DNA of 64,000 nt from an uncultured Clostridia bacterium (lineage in GTDB: Bacteria; Bacillota; Clostridia; UBA1212; UBA1255). The stretch is taken from positions 124,001 through 188,000 of the forward strand of contig CAJFUB010000007.1 in assembly GCA_904420095.1 (NCBI GenBank), in the 5' to 3' direction. Under the pieces are notes generated by a model. That model was given only the letters and a program-made list of their open reading frames with translations. It made no database searches and was not told the origin of the DNA. Below, piece by piece: positions 52,779-61,689 of the stretch. Positions within the stretch are counted from its first letter, which is position 1; every line of letters begins with the position of its first letter. The translations under genes were made by a program, and so were the position numbers.

Positions 52779-53798
52779 TCAGATTTTCTCGGGTTTGAAC
52801 GGAATCCGTTCGCCTCCGGCCAGCGCACTTTCCCGCAGCGTTTCAATCAGTCGGATCGTTGTCGCTGCACTTTCCGGAGGATTTTTAATATTTTTTTCTT
52901 TCGAGGCGATGCTGTCAACAAAAAATTCGATTTCCCCCGTATAGCCGTCCGGACCGTTCAGCTCTGCCCGATAGGGTTCTCCGCTTCTCGGATATACCAT
53001 TACGCCGCCATTTTCCCCGATCAGCGTCGCAGTTTCAAAGGCAACGCGGAAATCCGCGGCAAAATTCGTTCCGGTCTGCGACCAGTCTCCGATCGCCGTA
53101 ACGGGAAGCCCGGGATAATCCAGCTGAGAATATACTACGTCGAAGCGTGAGTCGATATCCTGGGAACGGCAGGAGACAGCCTGCGGCTCGCCGAACAGAT
53201 AGCGAATCATGTCTAGGTCGTGAATATGCATATCCATCAGGCAGCCTCCGGATAGCTCCGGGTTCATGTACCAGTTCTCCCATGCCCATTTGGGAGGCGC
53301 GCTCTGCCTGCGGAAGGCAGCGGCCAGCGGCTTTCCGAACGAACCGCTGTCGACCGCATTTTTCAGAAACGAATAGTCTGGGAAAAAGCGGAGACATTGC
53401 CCGATCATCAGTCTGCGGTCCGATTCTCTGGCCGCGCGGATCATTTCCAGGCAATCCGCATAAGTACGCGCCATGGGCTTCTCGCTGAGTACATGATACC
53501 CGCGGCGGAGCAGGTCCGACGCGACGGACGCATGGAACGGCGTGGGCAGGCAGATATCCACCAGTTCCGGGGTTTCGTTTGCCAGCATTGTTTCCAGATT
53601 CGTATATCTGCGAACCTCCGCGGCGGCGTTTTCCTCTCCTCCGCCGATGTTGATCTCCATTTTCTGTATGAAACGATTCGGATCGATATCGCATACGGCC
53701 AAAAGCCGCACCTTTCCCTTCTCCTGCAAATGCTTGTAGGCCGGCATATGAGCCGCCTGCGCAATTCCTCCGAATCCAACGATCGCTACATTCAGCAT
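52779..53798 (-). CDS. Gfo/Idh/MocA-family oxidoreductase
   Basis: The 339-residue protein starts MLNVAIVGFGGIAQAAHMPA, a Rossmann NAD(P)-binding start, has the LSEKPMARTYADC motif with the catalytic Lys, and GGCLMDMHIHDLDMIRYL with the catalytic His/Asp pair. It oxidises or epimerises a sugar or inositol-like substrate. AGGAG is eight bases before the ATG at 53798; the frame extends to 53822. It follows the isomerase gene at once and the two likely work in one sugar pathway. Confidence 0.93.
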   Translation of the reverse strand: MLNVAIVGFGGIAQAAHMPAYKHLQEKGKVRLLAVCDIDPNRFIQKMEINIGGGEENAAAEVRRYTNLETMLANETPELVDICLPTPFHASVASDLLRRGYHVLSEKPMARTYADCLEMIRAARESDRRLMIGQCLRFFPDYSFLKNAVDSGSFGKPLAAAFRRQSAPPKWAWENWYMNPELSGGCLMDMHIHDLDMIRYLFGEPQAVSCRSQDIDSRFDVVYSQLDYPGLPVTAIGDWSQTGTNFAADFRVAFETATLIGENGGVMVYPRSGEPYRAELNGPDGYTGEIEFFVDSIASKEKNIKNPPESAATTIRLIETLRESALAGGERIPFKPEKI

Positions 53799-53822
53799 TT
53801 TCCATGCTCCTTTCAAATTCAT

Positions 53823-54653
53823 TTATTTTTGTAAGATATCATCCATTACTTCCGACGTTTTTCTCAGAAACGCCTCAAAATCGGAATTTGACGGAAAAAC
53901 TTCCGCCGTGATCCATCCGTCGTATCCGATTTCCCGGAGCGCGCGTATCACCGCGGCAAAATCCACATCTCCCGCCAGCAATTCCACAAAACCGTTGATC
54001 GTACCGATGGCTCGCTTGTAATCTTTAAAATGAACTTTTGCAATCCGATGCCCCAGAATCCGGATCCACTGCTCCGGATATCCGTCGCGCACCACATTTC
54101 CCACATCAAAATACGCCGCAACCCACCGGCTGTTGACCCGGTCGATAAAATCACGCATTTCCATCGGAGAAAGCAGGAACTTGTTCCACACGTTTTCGAT
54201 ACCGATTGTTACGCGCTTCTTTTCCGCATATTCCGCCAAACGCACGAGAGCCGCCTGGGCCCGTTCATAGACAATGTCGTACGGAACGACAGGCTCTGCG
54301 GCACCAAGCCCGGAAACCATACCGGGCAGAATCAGGATCGTGTCGCAGCCAAGGAATGCCGCCGCGTCCAGCTGGTTCCGGACGAGCTGTTCCGCCCGTT
54401 CTCTTTCCGCGGGATCCTCCGCCGTCAGAGAAGTGCTCCAATACAAACCGCTTGCCAGACTGTAAAGGCAGAGTCCGTGGCTTTCCGCCGCTTTACGGAT
54501 TTCCATAAGCTCCGTCTCCGTAGACCGTGGAGAAATCGGACCGCTTTCATCGAAGGATAGCTCGATTCCCTCATAACCGAAGCGCTTCGCCATTCGAAAG
54601 CAATCGCGCGGCTCTTGGTTCGGAAAAGCCCAAATACTGATTCCCTTTCTCAT
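53823..54653 (-). CDS. Xylose-isomerase-like sugar isomerase/epimerase
   Basis: The 276-residue protein has the AP-endonuclease-2-like TIM barrel: FGYEGIELSFDESGP, DTILILPGMVSGLG, VTIGIENVWNKFLLSP, AAYFDVGNVVRDGYPEQW, and KVHFKDYKR; the Glu, Asp and His residues form the metal site. It resembles the L-ribulose-5-phosphate 3-epimerase/hexulose isomerase group. GGTGG lies seven bases before the ATG at 54653. It is the first gene of the pair with the Gfo/Idh/MocA oxidoreductase. Confidence 0.88.
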   Translation of the reverse strand: MRKGISIWAFPNQEPRDCFRMAKRFGYEGIELSFDESGPISPRSTETELMEIRKAAESHGLCLYSLASGLYWSTSLTAEDPAERERAEQLVRNQLDAAAFLGCDTILILPGMVSGLGAAEPVVPYDIVYERAQAALVRLAEYAEKKRVTIGIENVWNKFLLSPMEMRDFIDRVNSRWVAAYFDVGNVVRDGYPEQWIRILGHRIAKVHFKDYKRAIGTINGFVELLAGDVDFAAVIRALREIGYDGWITAEVFPSNSDFEAFLRKTSEVMDDILQK

Positions 54654-54765
54654 AGAACGTCCACCGTCCTTTCTGCTCTGCATTGTAGCAAAAGGGCGGC
54701 GTACGGAAAATGCAGGATCGGCTGTGGAATTTGCACTTTTGGTTTCGGTCAGACTTTAGAAGAAC

Positions 54766-56076
54766 TTACTTTTTTGGAGTTTTCTTCAAATCGCCCGTAG
54801 CCGGATTGTCGATCAGTCTGCCCGCCTCGGTAAAGCGGGAGCCATGGCAGGAACAGTCCCAGGTCCGCTCATATGGATTCCATTTCAATGCGCAGCCCAA
54901 ATGCGGGCAGCGCCTGGCGGTCGGCGTCAGCAGGCCGACGGCCGCTTCCAGAGCGTTCGCGGCCAGCTGTAAGCGCAGGATTGTTCGGGAAGGAGAAAAC
55001 ACTTCTGCATATGGATTTTCTTTTCCCTGCACAAGATCGCACAGAATCATTGCCGAAACCATGGAAGATGTCATCCCCCATTTATTAAACCCGGTGGCAA
55101 CATATAAATTCGTCGTTCCTCCTGAATAAGGCCCAATATAAGGGACGCCGTCCAGCGACATGCAGTCCTGCGCCGCCCAGTAATATTTTTCTGCCGCATT
55201 GGGATAATGCCGTTCTGCAAATTCCCGGAGTTCACGCCAGCCGCCGCCCTTTTTACCGGTCCGATGGTCTCCCCCTCCAATGAGGAGCAGATTTTTATAG
55301 TTTCGGAAGGACATGCCCTTCTGTGCCTCGTCCACATACATCCCGTTTATATCGGGCCCGTTTTCCAATGCAATCACATAAGAGCGATGCTGGTAGAGCT
55401 TGATAAAATAGCTGCCGTGCTTGTTTAAAAAAGGAAAATGTGTGGCTACAACGATCTTTTCAGCTGTAATTCTGCCATGGTCGGTAACCGCCGTTCTGCC
55501 TGCCAGCTCACGTACCGCCGTATGCTCGAAGATATGCAAGCCTTTTGAAATGGCGGAAATAAATTTCAACGGATGAAACTGCGCCTGATTTGCATATTTT
55601 ACCGCGCCCGCCACGGGAAAAGGAAGTGGAAGCCGATCGCAGAATTCTGCATGCCCTCCAAGCTTTTCAATTGCCAGGATTTCCTTTTCGAGCCCGCGCG
55701 GATTGTCAAGCGAATAAACATAAGCGTCCTTTTCCTCAAAATCACAGTCAATATCGGCGCATAACTGCCGGTATTTTTCAAGCGCCTTCTCATTGGCGTT
55801 CAGATATTGCCTTGCACGTTCCAGGTCAAACGCGCGAATCAGCTTATCGTAGATCAGGCCGTGCTGCAGGGTGATTTTTGCCGTCGTATTTTTCGTAATT
55901 CCGCTGCACACCGTTTCGGCCTCTGCCAGCACATAGGATACGCCGGCCTGCTGAAGCAGATATGCGCATAAAACGCCGGCCATACCGCCGCCGATGATTA
56001 AAACATCTGTTTCTATGTCTTGCCGCAGAGTTTCAAAGCCGGAAGAAGCCGACGTCTGCTCCCATAATGAATGCAT
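54766..56076 (-). CDS. FAD-dependent oxidoreductase with C-terminal Rieske domain
   Basis: The 436-residue protein has a DAO-type FAD domain (DVLIIGGGMAGVLCAYLLQQ, GYSYVLAEAETV-like SYVLAEAETVCSG) and a C-terminal Rieske [2Fe-2S] domain with CPHLGCAL and WDCSCHGSRF, whose two Cys and two His residues are intact. It moves electrons between FAD and the cluster in the cytoplasm; substrate unknown. Relatives are often about 500 residues, so this is a slightly short member. GGGAGG precedes the ATG. It is divergent from the tocopherol-cyclase-like gene. Confidence 0.92.
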   Translation of the reverse strand: MHSLWEQTSASSGFETLRQDIETDVLIIGGGMAGVLCAYLLQQAGVSYVLAEAETVCSGITKNTTAKITLQHGLIYDKLIRAFDLERARQYLNANEKALEKYRQLCADIDCDFEEKDAYVYSLDNPRGLEKEILAIEKLGGHAEFCDRLPLPFPVAGAVKYANQAQFHPLKFISAISKGLHIFEHTAVRELAGRTAVTDHGRITAEKIVVATHFPFLNKHGSYFIKLYQHRSYVIALENGPDINGMYVDEAQKGMSFRNYKNLLLIGGGDHRTGKKGGGWRELREFAERHYPNAAEKYYWAAQDCMSLDGVPYIGPYSGGTTNLYVATGFNKWGMTSSMVSAMILCDLVQGKENPYAEVFSPSRTILRLQLAANALEAAVGLLTPTARRCPHLGCALKWNPYERTWDCSCHGSRFTEAGRLIDNPATGDLKKTPKK

Positions 56077-56233
56077 GATCCATCCTCCCTTATATCACAT
56101 TCAAAGCTATCATGTCTTAAAATGCAAAAAGTATTCAGGGACAGAAAAATACGCTTCCGCCTCCTTTTCCGGATAATTTCGTTAAAAGCCGGCACAATAC
56201 TGATATTAAACTGCAAAGGAGGAGATCTCTGCC

Positions 56234-57085
56234 ATGCGTGATTATTTCTGCGGATGGTATTTTAAATGTCAGTCCGACAAGCAAACCGTAGCGGTCATCC
56301 CTGCTATCCATACAACAAAAGGGAAATGCTCCTGCTCCATTCAGCTGATTGCGGAGGAAGGCGCCTGGAGCGTCGAGCTGCCTTACAATCGTTTTGATAA
56401 AAGCAGACGGTGCTTTTCCATACGGGCCGCCGAAAACTGCTTCGGAAGAGAAGGATTCCGGCTGTGTCTGAATACGGAAAATTGTTCCGCGGCCGGCTCG
56501 GTACGCTTTGGCGCATTTTCCCCCATTCGGTACGATATTATGGGTCCGTTCCGATTGGTTCCGTTCTTGGAGTGCCGGCATGCCGTTTTAAGCATGAAGC
56601 ACACCGTTACCGGGGAACTGCGTATTAACGGGGTGACCTATTCCTTTACAAACGGGATTGGCTATATCGAGGGAGACCGGGGGCGTTCGTTTCCCAAAGA
56701 GTACGCATGGACGCAGTGCGCCTTTGAAGATGGAGCGCTTATGCTCAGCGTGGCGGAGATCCCGATGGGAGCGTTCCGTTTTACCGGAGTGATCGGAATC
56801 ATTCATTGGCGCGGAAAAGAATACCGGCTGGCAACATATCTCGGCGCAAAAGCGGTCCGGATTCAAAATGGGGAAATTATTATTTCCCAGGGAGACATGC
56901 TTTTCTCAATGAAATTGATCGAGAAGCACAGCGTCCCGCTCCGAGCGCCCGTAAATGGCAGCATGTGCCGAACCATCCACGAAAGCGCCTGCTGCAGCGC
57001 TTCTTATTGTTTCCGGAAAAACGCACAGACTCTTTTTTCCTTTGAAACGGCAAGAGCCTCCTTTGAATATGAATATTTGCGGTAA
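56234..57085 (+). CDS. Tocopherol cyclase-like family protein
   Basis: The 283-residue protein begins RDYFCGWYFKCQ and contains NGIGYIEGDRGRSFPKEYAW followed by TQCAF; these are the motifs of the tocopherol-cyclase-like family common in Clostridia. It is a beta-rich lipocalin-like fold, probably binding or modifying a lipid; a real cyclase role is not supported here. Cys is unusually common (about 15). AAAGGAGGAG lies upstream of the ATG. It shares a short divergent region with the Rieske gene. Confidence 0.85.
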   Translation: MRDYFCGWYFKCQSDKQTVAVIPAIHTTKGKCSCSIQLIAEEGAWSVELPYNRFDKSRRCFSIRAAENCFGREGFRLCLNTENCSAAGSVRFGAFSPIRYDIMGPFRLVPFLECRHAVLSMKHTVTGELRINGVTYSFTNGIGYIEGDRGRSFPKEYAWTQCAFEDGALMLSVAEIPMGAFRFTGVIGIIHWRGKEYRLATYLGAKAVRIQNGEIIISQGDMLFSMKLIEKHSVPLRAPVNGSMCRTIHESACCSASYCFRKNAQTLFSFETARASFEYEYLR

Positions 57086-57167
57086 AGCAGCTCAGGCCTT
57101 TTGGCCATACCGTCTGAACGCGCGAGCTCGCTCTGTGGCAAAAAGCGCGAGAACAGCAGCTTGTCTT

Positions 57168-57692
57168 TTATCTGCAGCGAGCAGATAAGCAAATCAAAGA
57201 AATTCCATAATACAAAGCAAGAACCGGCTGAAGCAGGCAAAGCGCTTCCGTGGAGCCCGCGGCATCGAATTGATATTGCTCCTGGAAATACCGAAAAATC
57301 CAACGGGAAACCGGAGCATACAGGCCGGCCGCAAGCAGATCCGGAATGAGAAGCTCCAAAAAGGTTACGCAAGCATTGACTCGAAAAATTCGGAATCTTG
57401 AATAGCCAAAGCGAAAGAGAAATTTGCTCTGCCGGATTTTATCCGCGTGGGAATACGCGCCGATTGCGAAAAAAAGAATCAAAAGAAAAATGCGCGCGCC
57501 CCCATAGAGCATTCGGACGGAGAAGGAAAGCTGCTGCGGCTCCTTTAAAGAGGCAAGCGCTTCTCCATAGGCCGCCGCGGTCTCCAGATAAACGGAGACA
57601 GCTGAATAAGCTACGAAAAGAACGGTAAAGCAGACGGCAAGAGACAGGCTTCTTCGCAAATAAATTTTTTTATACAGAAGCATCCGATTCAT
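57168..57692 (-). CDS. Short ABC permease-like membrane protein
   Basis: The 174-residue protein has about four membrane helices (16-35, 60-81, 104-127, 150-170). KIRQSKFLFRFGYSRFRIFR is similar to the coupling helix of FtsX-like permeases, but the large outer domain seen in the neighbouring permease is absent. It may be a reduced partner permease or a trimmed gene; I see no frameshift. It overlaps the ATPase gene by four bases. Confidence 0.65.
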   Translation of the reverse strand: MNRMLLYKKIYLRRSLSLAVCFTVLFVAYSAVSVYLETAAAYGEALASLKEPQQLSFSVRMLYGGARIFLLILFFAIGAYSHADKIRQSKFLFRFGYSRFRIFRVNACVTFLELLIPDLLAAGLYAPVSRWIFRYFQEQYQFDAAGSTEALCLLQPVLALYYGISLICLSARCR

Positions 57693-58354
57693 ACAACGGT
57701 TCCCTTGGACAATCGGATCACGGCGTCGGCATATTGCATCGCCTCAGGGCTATGCGTCACTGCAACGACGCATTTTCCCTCTTCGGCGCTGAGGCGTTTT
57801 AGCAAAAGAAAAATATGACGTTCATTTTCAGCGTCGAGATTTCCCGTCGGTTCGTCGGCTAAAATGCAGGGCGGATCATTGGCAAGCGCTCTGGCAATGG
57901 CGACGCGCTGCTGTTCTCCGCCGGAGAGTTCTTTTGGATAATGGCTGCTTCGCTCCACAAGACCGACCTTTTCAATCAGGCTTTCCGCACGCTGCTTCCG
58001 TTTGGCGGGAGGAATCTCCCGATGAATCAGCATCGGGACCATCACGTTTTCCACAGCGTTTAAATTGGGATGCAGATAATAAGATTGAAAAACGAATCCG
58101 ATAAACCGGTTTCGAAGCTCTGCCTTCTTGCGTTCCTTCATTGCTGAAATTTCATTTCCACAAAGCGAAAGCACTCCCTCTGACGGACGTTCCAGCAGTC
58201 CCAGCAAATGCAGCAGAGTTGATTTTCCGGCCCCGGAAGCGCCTGTGATCAGATAGAAAGCGCCCGATACAAATTGTGCTGTAAAATCCTGTAAGGCCGT
58301 AACGCCGTTTCGATATGTTTTCTTTAAATGTTCGCATCGTATCAGCGTATCCAT
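57689..58354 (-). CDS. MacB/LolD-type ABC transporter ATP-binding protein
   Basis: The 221-residue ATPase has Walker [10 protein letters not shown], signature [19 protein letters not shown], Walker [13 protein letters not shown] and a switch His (VTHSPEAM). [20 protein letters not shown] is the MacB/LolD Q-loop. It drives extrusion or mechanotransmission with the FtsX-like permease encoded upstream (17 bases away) and the short permease downstream. The substrate is unknown. Confidence 0.95.
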   Translation of the reverse strand: MDTLIRCEHLKKTYRNGVTALQDFTAQFVSGAFYLITGASGAGKSTLLHLLGLLERPSEGVLSLCGNEISAMKERKKAELRNRFIGFVFQSYYLHPNLNAVENVMVPMLIHREIPPAKRKQRAESLIEKVGLVERSSHYPKELSGGEQQRVAIARALANDPPCILADEPTGNLDAENERHIFLLLKRLSAEEGKCVVAVTHSPEAMQYADAVIRLSKGTVV

Positions 58355-58371
58355 TTCCCCGCCTCGCTTTC

Positions 58372-59553
58372 TTATGCTTTTAATACTTCCGCCGCTGTAA
58401 TTCGATTGATTTTTTGCAGCGAGAAAAAGAGCGCTCCGTATAGAAGAAGCAGGATTCCAAGTAAAGCCAGCAAGTACAGATCTGCCGTAGGGATCTTGAG
58501 AAAATCAAAAACGGGCGCCAGCTGTCGATTCATATAATTTTTTAATAAGGAACGGAGCGGAAGGAACAGCAGCACAGAGATTCCGTACGCGGCCGCGGCC
58601 AAAATCATAAATTCCAGGAAAAACGACGTGCGGATCTGGAACGTTTTATATCCGATTGCCTTTAAAATGCCGATTTCCGCTTTCCGTTCCCGGATGCATT
58701 TTGCAGAGACATAAACGATAAAGAGCGCGGCAATTCCTGCCAGAGCAGCCGATATGGTATAGGCGACGGCAGAAAAGAAATCCTTCACATTCGTTTCTTC
58801 GGCAATATAATATGGATCCCCGACGAGATAATTTCTATCGGCAAGCAGCTTCTGCAGCTGTGCGATATTGGCGGAATCGTCGGCGATCACGGTATAGGAA
58901 AGACGTCCCATGGAAGTGGCGTAGCCTGCCTCAACCATTTTTTCTCTCTGGCGATAGTTCAGGTCCTCTGCATCCTGTGCCGGAATATAATACCTTTTTG
59001 TATTCATAAAATCATTATAGATCCCTATGATTTTACAGGTATACGTCGTATCCGGATCGATCCGCAGGAGCACCTCGCCGCCCAGCGCAGACGCCGCCAG
59101 GCTTGAGGGAGCCAAAATGGCATTCCTTTCATTTTCTTGAAAATGTCTGCCATTTTGAATAACAAGCGGCGTTTTATGGTTTGCTCCGTAAAGATCCAGA
59201 TCCGCTTCCGAGCCGTTTATGGATGCGCGTTCTGTTCCCAAGGTATCGCCCAGTGAACAAAATGCCGTTTCTACGTGCGGCAGCGCCAGGAGCTCCTCTT
59301 GGAGCTCCCGGTACCTGGCCTGGTACGCTTCGTCCTCGCGGTCGATGGCGACGGATTCTGCGGGCGATACGGCAAACGTTCTTGCATTGAGATTATAAAT
59401 CTCCTGAAAGCGAAAATACCCGTCTGTCAGACGCAGGAAATACATTGCAAGCAGAAAAAAAACGATACAGCAAAGGAATAAAAGAAGTAAAAAAACACTT
59501 CTTTTCTTATGATGCAGCAAATTCTTAATTGGCAATTTGAAATACGCGTCCAT
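58372..59553 (-). CDS. FtsX-like ABC permease (MacB type)
   Basis: The 393-residue permease (from the ATG at 59553) has one N-terminal helix (about 19-38), a MacB-like outer domain (NARTFAVSPAESVAIDREDE, then SLGDTLGTERASING and RHFQENERNAIL), and three C-terminal helices with the coupling motif IRERKAEIGILKAIGYKTFQ. The frame continues to 59775 without a site, overlapping the ATPase gene at 59645; the ATG at 59553 gives the usual MDAYFKLPIKNLLHHKKRS start. It works with the MacB-type ATPase. Confidence 0.93.
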   Translation of the reverse strand: MDAYFKLPIKNLLHHKKRSVFLLLLFLCCIVFFLLAMYFLRLTDGYFRFQEIYNLNARTFAVSPAESVAIDREDEAYQARYRELQEELLALPHVETAFCSLGDTLGTERASINGSEADLDLYGANHKTPLVIQNGRHFQENERNAILAPSSLAASALGGEVLLRIDPDTTYTCKIIGIYNDFMNTKRYYIPAQDAEDLNYRQREKMVEAGYATSMGRLSYTVIADDSANIAQLQKLLADRNYLVGDPYYIAEETNVKDFFSAVAYTISAALAGIAALFIVYVSAKCIRERKAEIGILKAIGYKTFQIRTSFFLEFMILAAAAYGISVLLFLPLRSLLKNYMNRQLAPVFDFLKIPTADLYLLALLGILLLLYGALFFSLQKINRITAAEVLKA

Positions 59554-59644
59554 TTTTATCTCTTGTATTAAATCATAAATCGGATGAAATGTAAATATAT
59601 TCCAAAGCCATATCCCCCGATTTTGCGATATCACTTTATTTCCC

Positions 59645-61381
59645 TCACTGTGCATCGCCGCCTTTTCTTGAAAAAGATGCGCCGCGCATCCTGTTAATAC
59701 AGCAAAATGCGTCAAGAGGACGGATTTCCTCATACCACCGCAAAGCCGTATCGTCAAGCAAAGAGCGCGCCTCATAAGCGCCGCCTGCTATTTCCTTCGT
59801 ATATTCCGTTACTTTATCGATGAGCCTCGCGCTGTCCGATTCCCGATCCGTCAAAAGACGTTCCATAATTAAGGCAAGCGCGTTCATCTGGTTCCCTGTG
59901 GAAATTGACGACAAAAACGTTATATCTGCGCTGTAATCATCCAGTATGATTTTCTTTTCATTTTCCGTCTTTACCGAGCGGAAAATGAGAAGCGGCTGCG
60001 ATGTTTTCTCCGGTACAAGCCTGCGGTCCGTTTCCCAGTCTGCCTTTGCCAAGGCCGGAGCATTTGCCGGAAGCTCGAGCGTTTTCACCTCATTCGTAAT
60101 ATCCTTTATAATATATTCGTCCATCAAAAGAACAGAATCGGCGCAGGACAAATATTCGCTGGATCCGCCGATTACCAGAATCGTTGAAACGTGCTTTTCC
60201 CGGCAGAGCTCGCGCACACGGTCGGTAAACGGAACGATCGGCTCGTTTTTCACAATTTTCCGCATATTCCGGTCACGAATCATAAAGTTGGTCGCGCTTT
60301 TATCTTCATCAATGAGCAGCAGCTTTGCGCCGCCGCAAACTGCTTCAATAATGTTTGACGCTTGCGATACGCTTCCGCTTGCATGCGTCGTAGAAAAATT
60401 ACTCACATCTGCTTTATTCGGCAAATGTCGAAAAAACGGGGATAAATCAAGATTGTGAACCGGTCTGCCGTCCTCCGCATAGATTTTCAACGTACTGTCA
60501 TCGGAGATGACATATTCCCGGCCGTCTCCTGGAATATGGTTGTAAATTCCGGACTCGATTGCATCGAGCAGAGTGGATTTACCGGAATACCCGCCTCCTG
60601 TAATTACCGTTACGCCGCGACGGATTCCCATGCCGGAAATTTGGGTGCCGTCCTCAAACGGGACCGTTACTTCGAGTTCTTTCGGAGCACAAAATGGAAC
60701 GGCGCCCATCATCGGTTTTGCCCCTGCGTTTTCCCGCGGTAAAATACTGCCGTTTGCAATAAAGGCGCACAGATTTTGGCGTTTCAAATACTCCCTGATT
60801 TGCTCCTGCTTATGATAGCAGACAATATATTCGCAGATCCTGTCCCTGTCGATCGAATGCGCCGCGTCTTCGATATGCTCCAGGATTTCTTTTACCGCCC
60901 GAACCGCGGCCTTGGCGTTCACAGACAAGGCGTTAACAAGCGGAACATTGAAGTGTATGGTGAGCCTGGCGGCGCCCTTTTCATAATTATAACGGATGCC
61001 GCTCCGGCGCAGCATCAGCTCGTTTGGGCGCTGCGTTTCAAACTGCGCTTTTTCACGGACATTTTTTGCTTCATTGACATATTTCTCTGCCAAGGCATTG
61101 ATCTTCAAAGACAAAACGTGAAGCAGATAGTTTTCAATCGGAACAGCGTCTGTCTCGTTGATTCCTTCACCAAACGAAACGGGAAATTCAACATATAAAA
61201 GCAGTTTTTCGGAATTGCGGAGACTTGTTCCTCCAAACCAGAAGAGAAGCTGGCCATAGGAAAAAATCTTTTCTTTTTCCTCAAACGCACGATTTGATTG
61301 CCATTTGGTATTATAAAGCCATTGGAGGCTGCTTTTGTTTTTTCCCTGCAGGGGAAGAATGATAGATTTGAATCTTTGCAT
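59645..61381 (-). CDS. ABC-class ATPase (PF09818-like)
   Basis: The 578-residue protein has no membrane helix. Its ATPase core carries a P-loop-like ITGGGYSGKSTLLDAI, SQASNIIEAVCGGAKLLLID with EDKSATNFMIRD (Walker-B-like), and ILVIGGSSEYLSCAD, the set seen in the predicted ABC-class ATPases of PF09818. The N-terminal half is a long alpha/beta domain. The function is unknown. I use the ATG at 61381 with AAGGAGA upstream; the frame extends to 61465. A strong promoter, a 24-residue micro-ORF and a terminator-like hairpin precede it. Confidence 0.85.
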   Translation of the reverse strand: MQRFKSIILPLQGKNKSSLQWLYNTKWQSNRAFEEKEKIFSYGQLLFWFGGTSLRNSEKLLLYVEFPVSFGEGINETDAVPIENYLLHVLSLKINALAEKYVNEAKNVREKAQFETQRPNELMLRRSGIRYNYEKGAARLTIHFNVPLVNALSVNAKAAVRAVKEILEHIEDAAHSIDRDRICEYIVCYHKQEQIREYLKRQNLCAFIANGSILPRENAGAKPMMGAVPFCAPKELEVTVPFEDGTQISGMGIRRGVTVITGGGYSGKSTLLDAIESGIYNHIPGDGREYVISDDSTLKIYAEDGRPVHNLDLSPFFRHLPNKADVSNFSTTHASGSVSQASNIIEAVCGGAKLLLIDEDKSATNFMIRDRNMRKIVKNEPIVPFTDRVRELCREKHVSTILVIGGSSEYLSCADSVLLMDEYIIKDITNEVKTLELPANAPALAKADWETDRRLVPEKTSQPLLIFRSVKTENEKKIILDDYSADITFLSSISTGNQMNALALIMERLLTDRESDSARLIDKVTEYTKEIAGGAYEARSLLDDTALRWYEEIRPLDAFCCINRMRGASFSRKGGDAQ

Positions 61382-61447
61382 AAAAATATCGTCTCCTTCT
61401 TTATAAAATATAAACAAATGCGCACTGGGAAGAGGACGATTACAGCA

Positions 61448-61482
61448 TGAATAATAAAAGCGCACCCGATCCGGATGCGCTT
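61448..61482 (-). terminator. Terminator/attenuator-like hairpin before the ATPase gene
   Basis: On the minus strand AAGCGCATCC (61482-61473) pairs with GGGTGCGCTT (61467-61458), one T-G pair, five-base loop, then TTATTATT. It lies between the micro-ORF stop and the ATPase start, so it could end a short transcript or attenuate the ATPase gene. Confidence 0.6.
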
Positions 61483-61506
61483 AAACGGCGGCTCTCTATC
61501 GTTCTT

Positions 61507-61581
61507 TTATAGAAAAGCGGCAGCTGACACGACATCCGATCCTTTATATACAATCGTCATCTTTATCGCTATAATCGTCAT
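61507..61581 (-). CDS. Micro-ORF, 24 residues, unknown function
   Basis: The ATG at 61581 has GGAGG seven bases upstream and opens a 24-codon frame, MTIIAIKMTIVYKGSDVV continuing SAAAFL. Its halves share the MTI(I/V) start, as if from a short duplication. A TTGACA-17-TAGCAT promoter lies 50 bases before it and a hairpin with T-rich tail lies after it. This is stronger expression support than most short frames have. It could be a leader peptide for the ATPase gene, a small membrane or signalling peptide, or chance. Confidence 0.5.
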   Translation of the reverse strand: MTIIAIKMTIVYKGSDVVSAAAFL

Positions 61582-61630
61582 ATCAACCGCCTCCGTTCTC
61601 TCTTAAAATTTCCAATCGTCTGACGGGATG

Positions 61631-61659
61631 ATGCTATCATATCGAGCCGCCTTTGTCAA
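61631..61659 (-). promoter_or_regulatory. Promoter before the micro-ORF
   Basis: On the minus strand TTGACA (61659-61654) and TAGCAT (61636-61631) are separated by 17 bases. Confidence 0.72.
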
Positions 61660-61689
61660 CACGCTTAATTGGAATATAATATGATAAAA

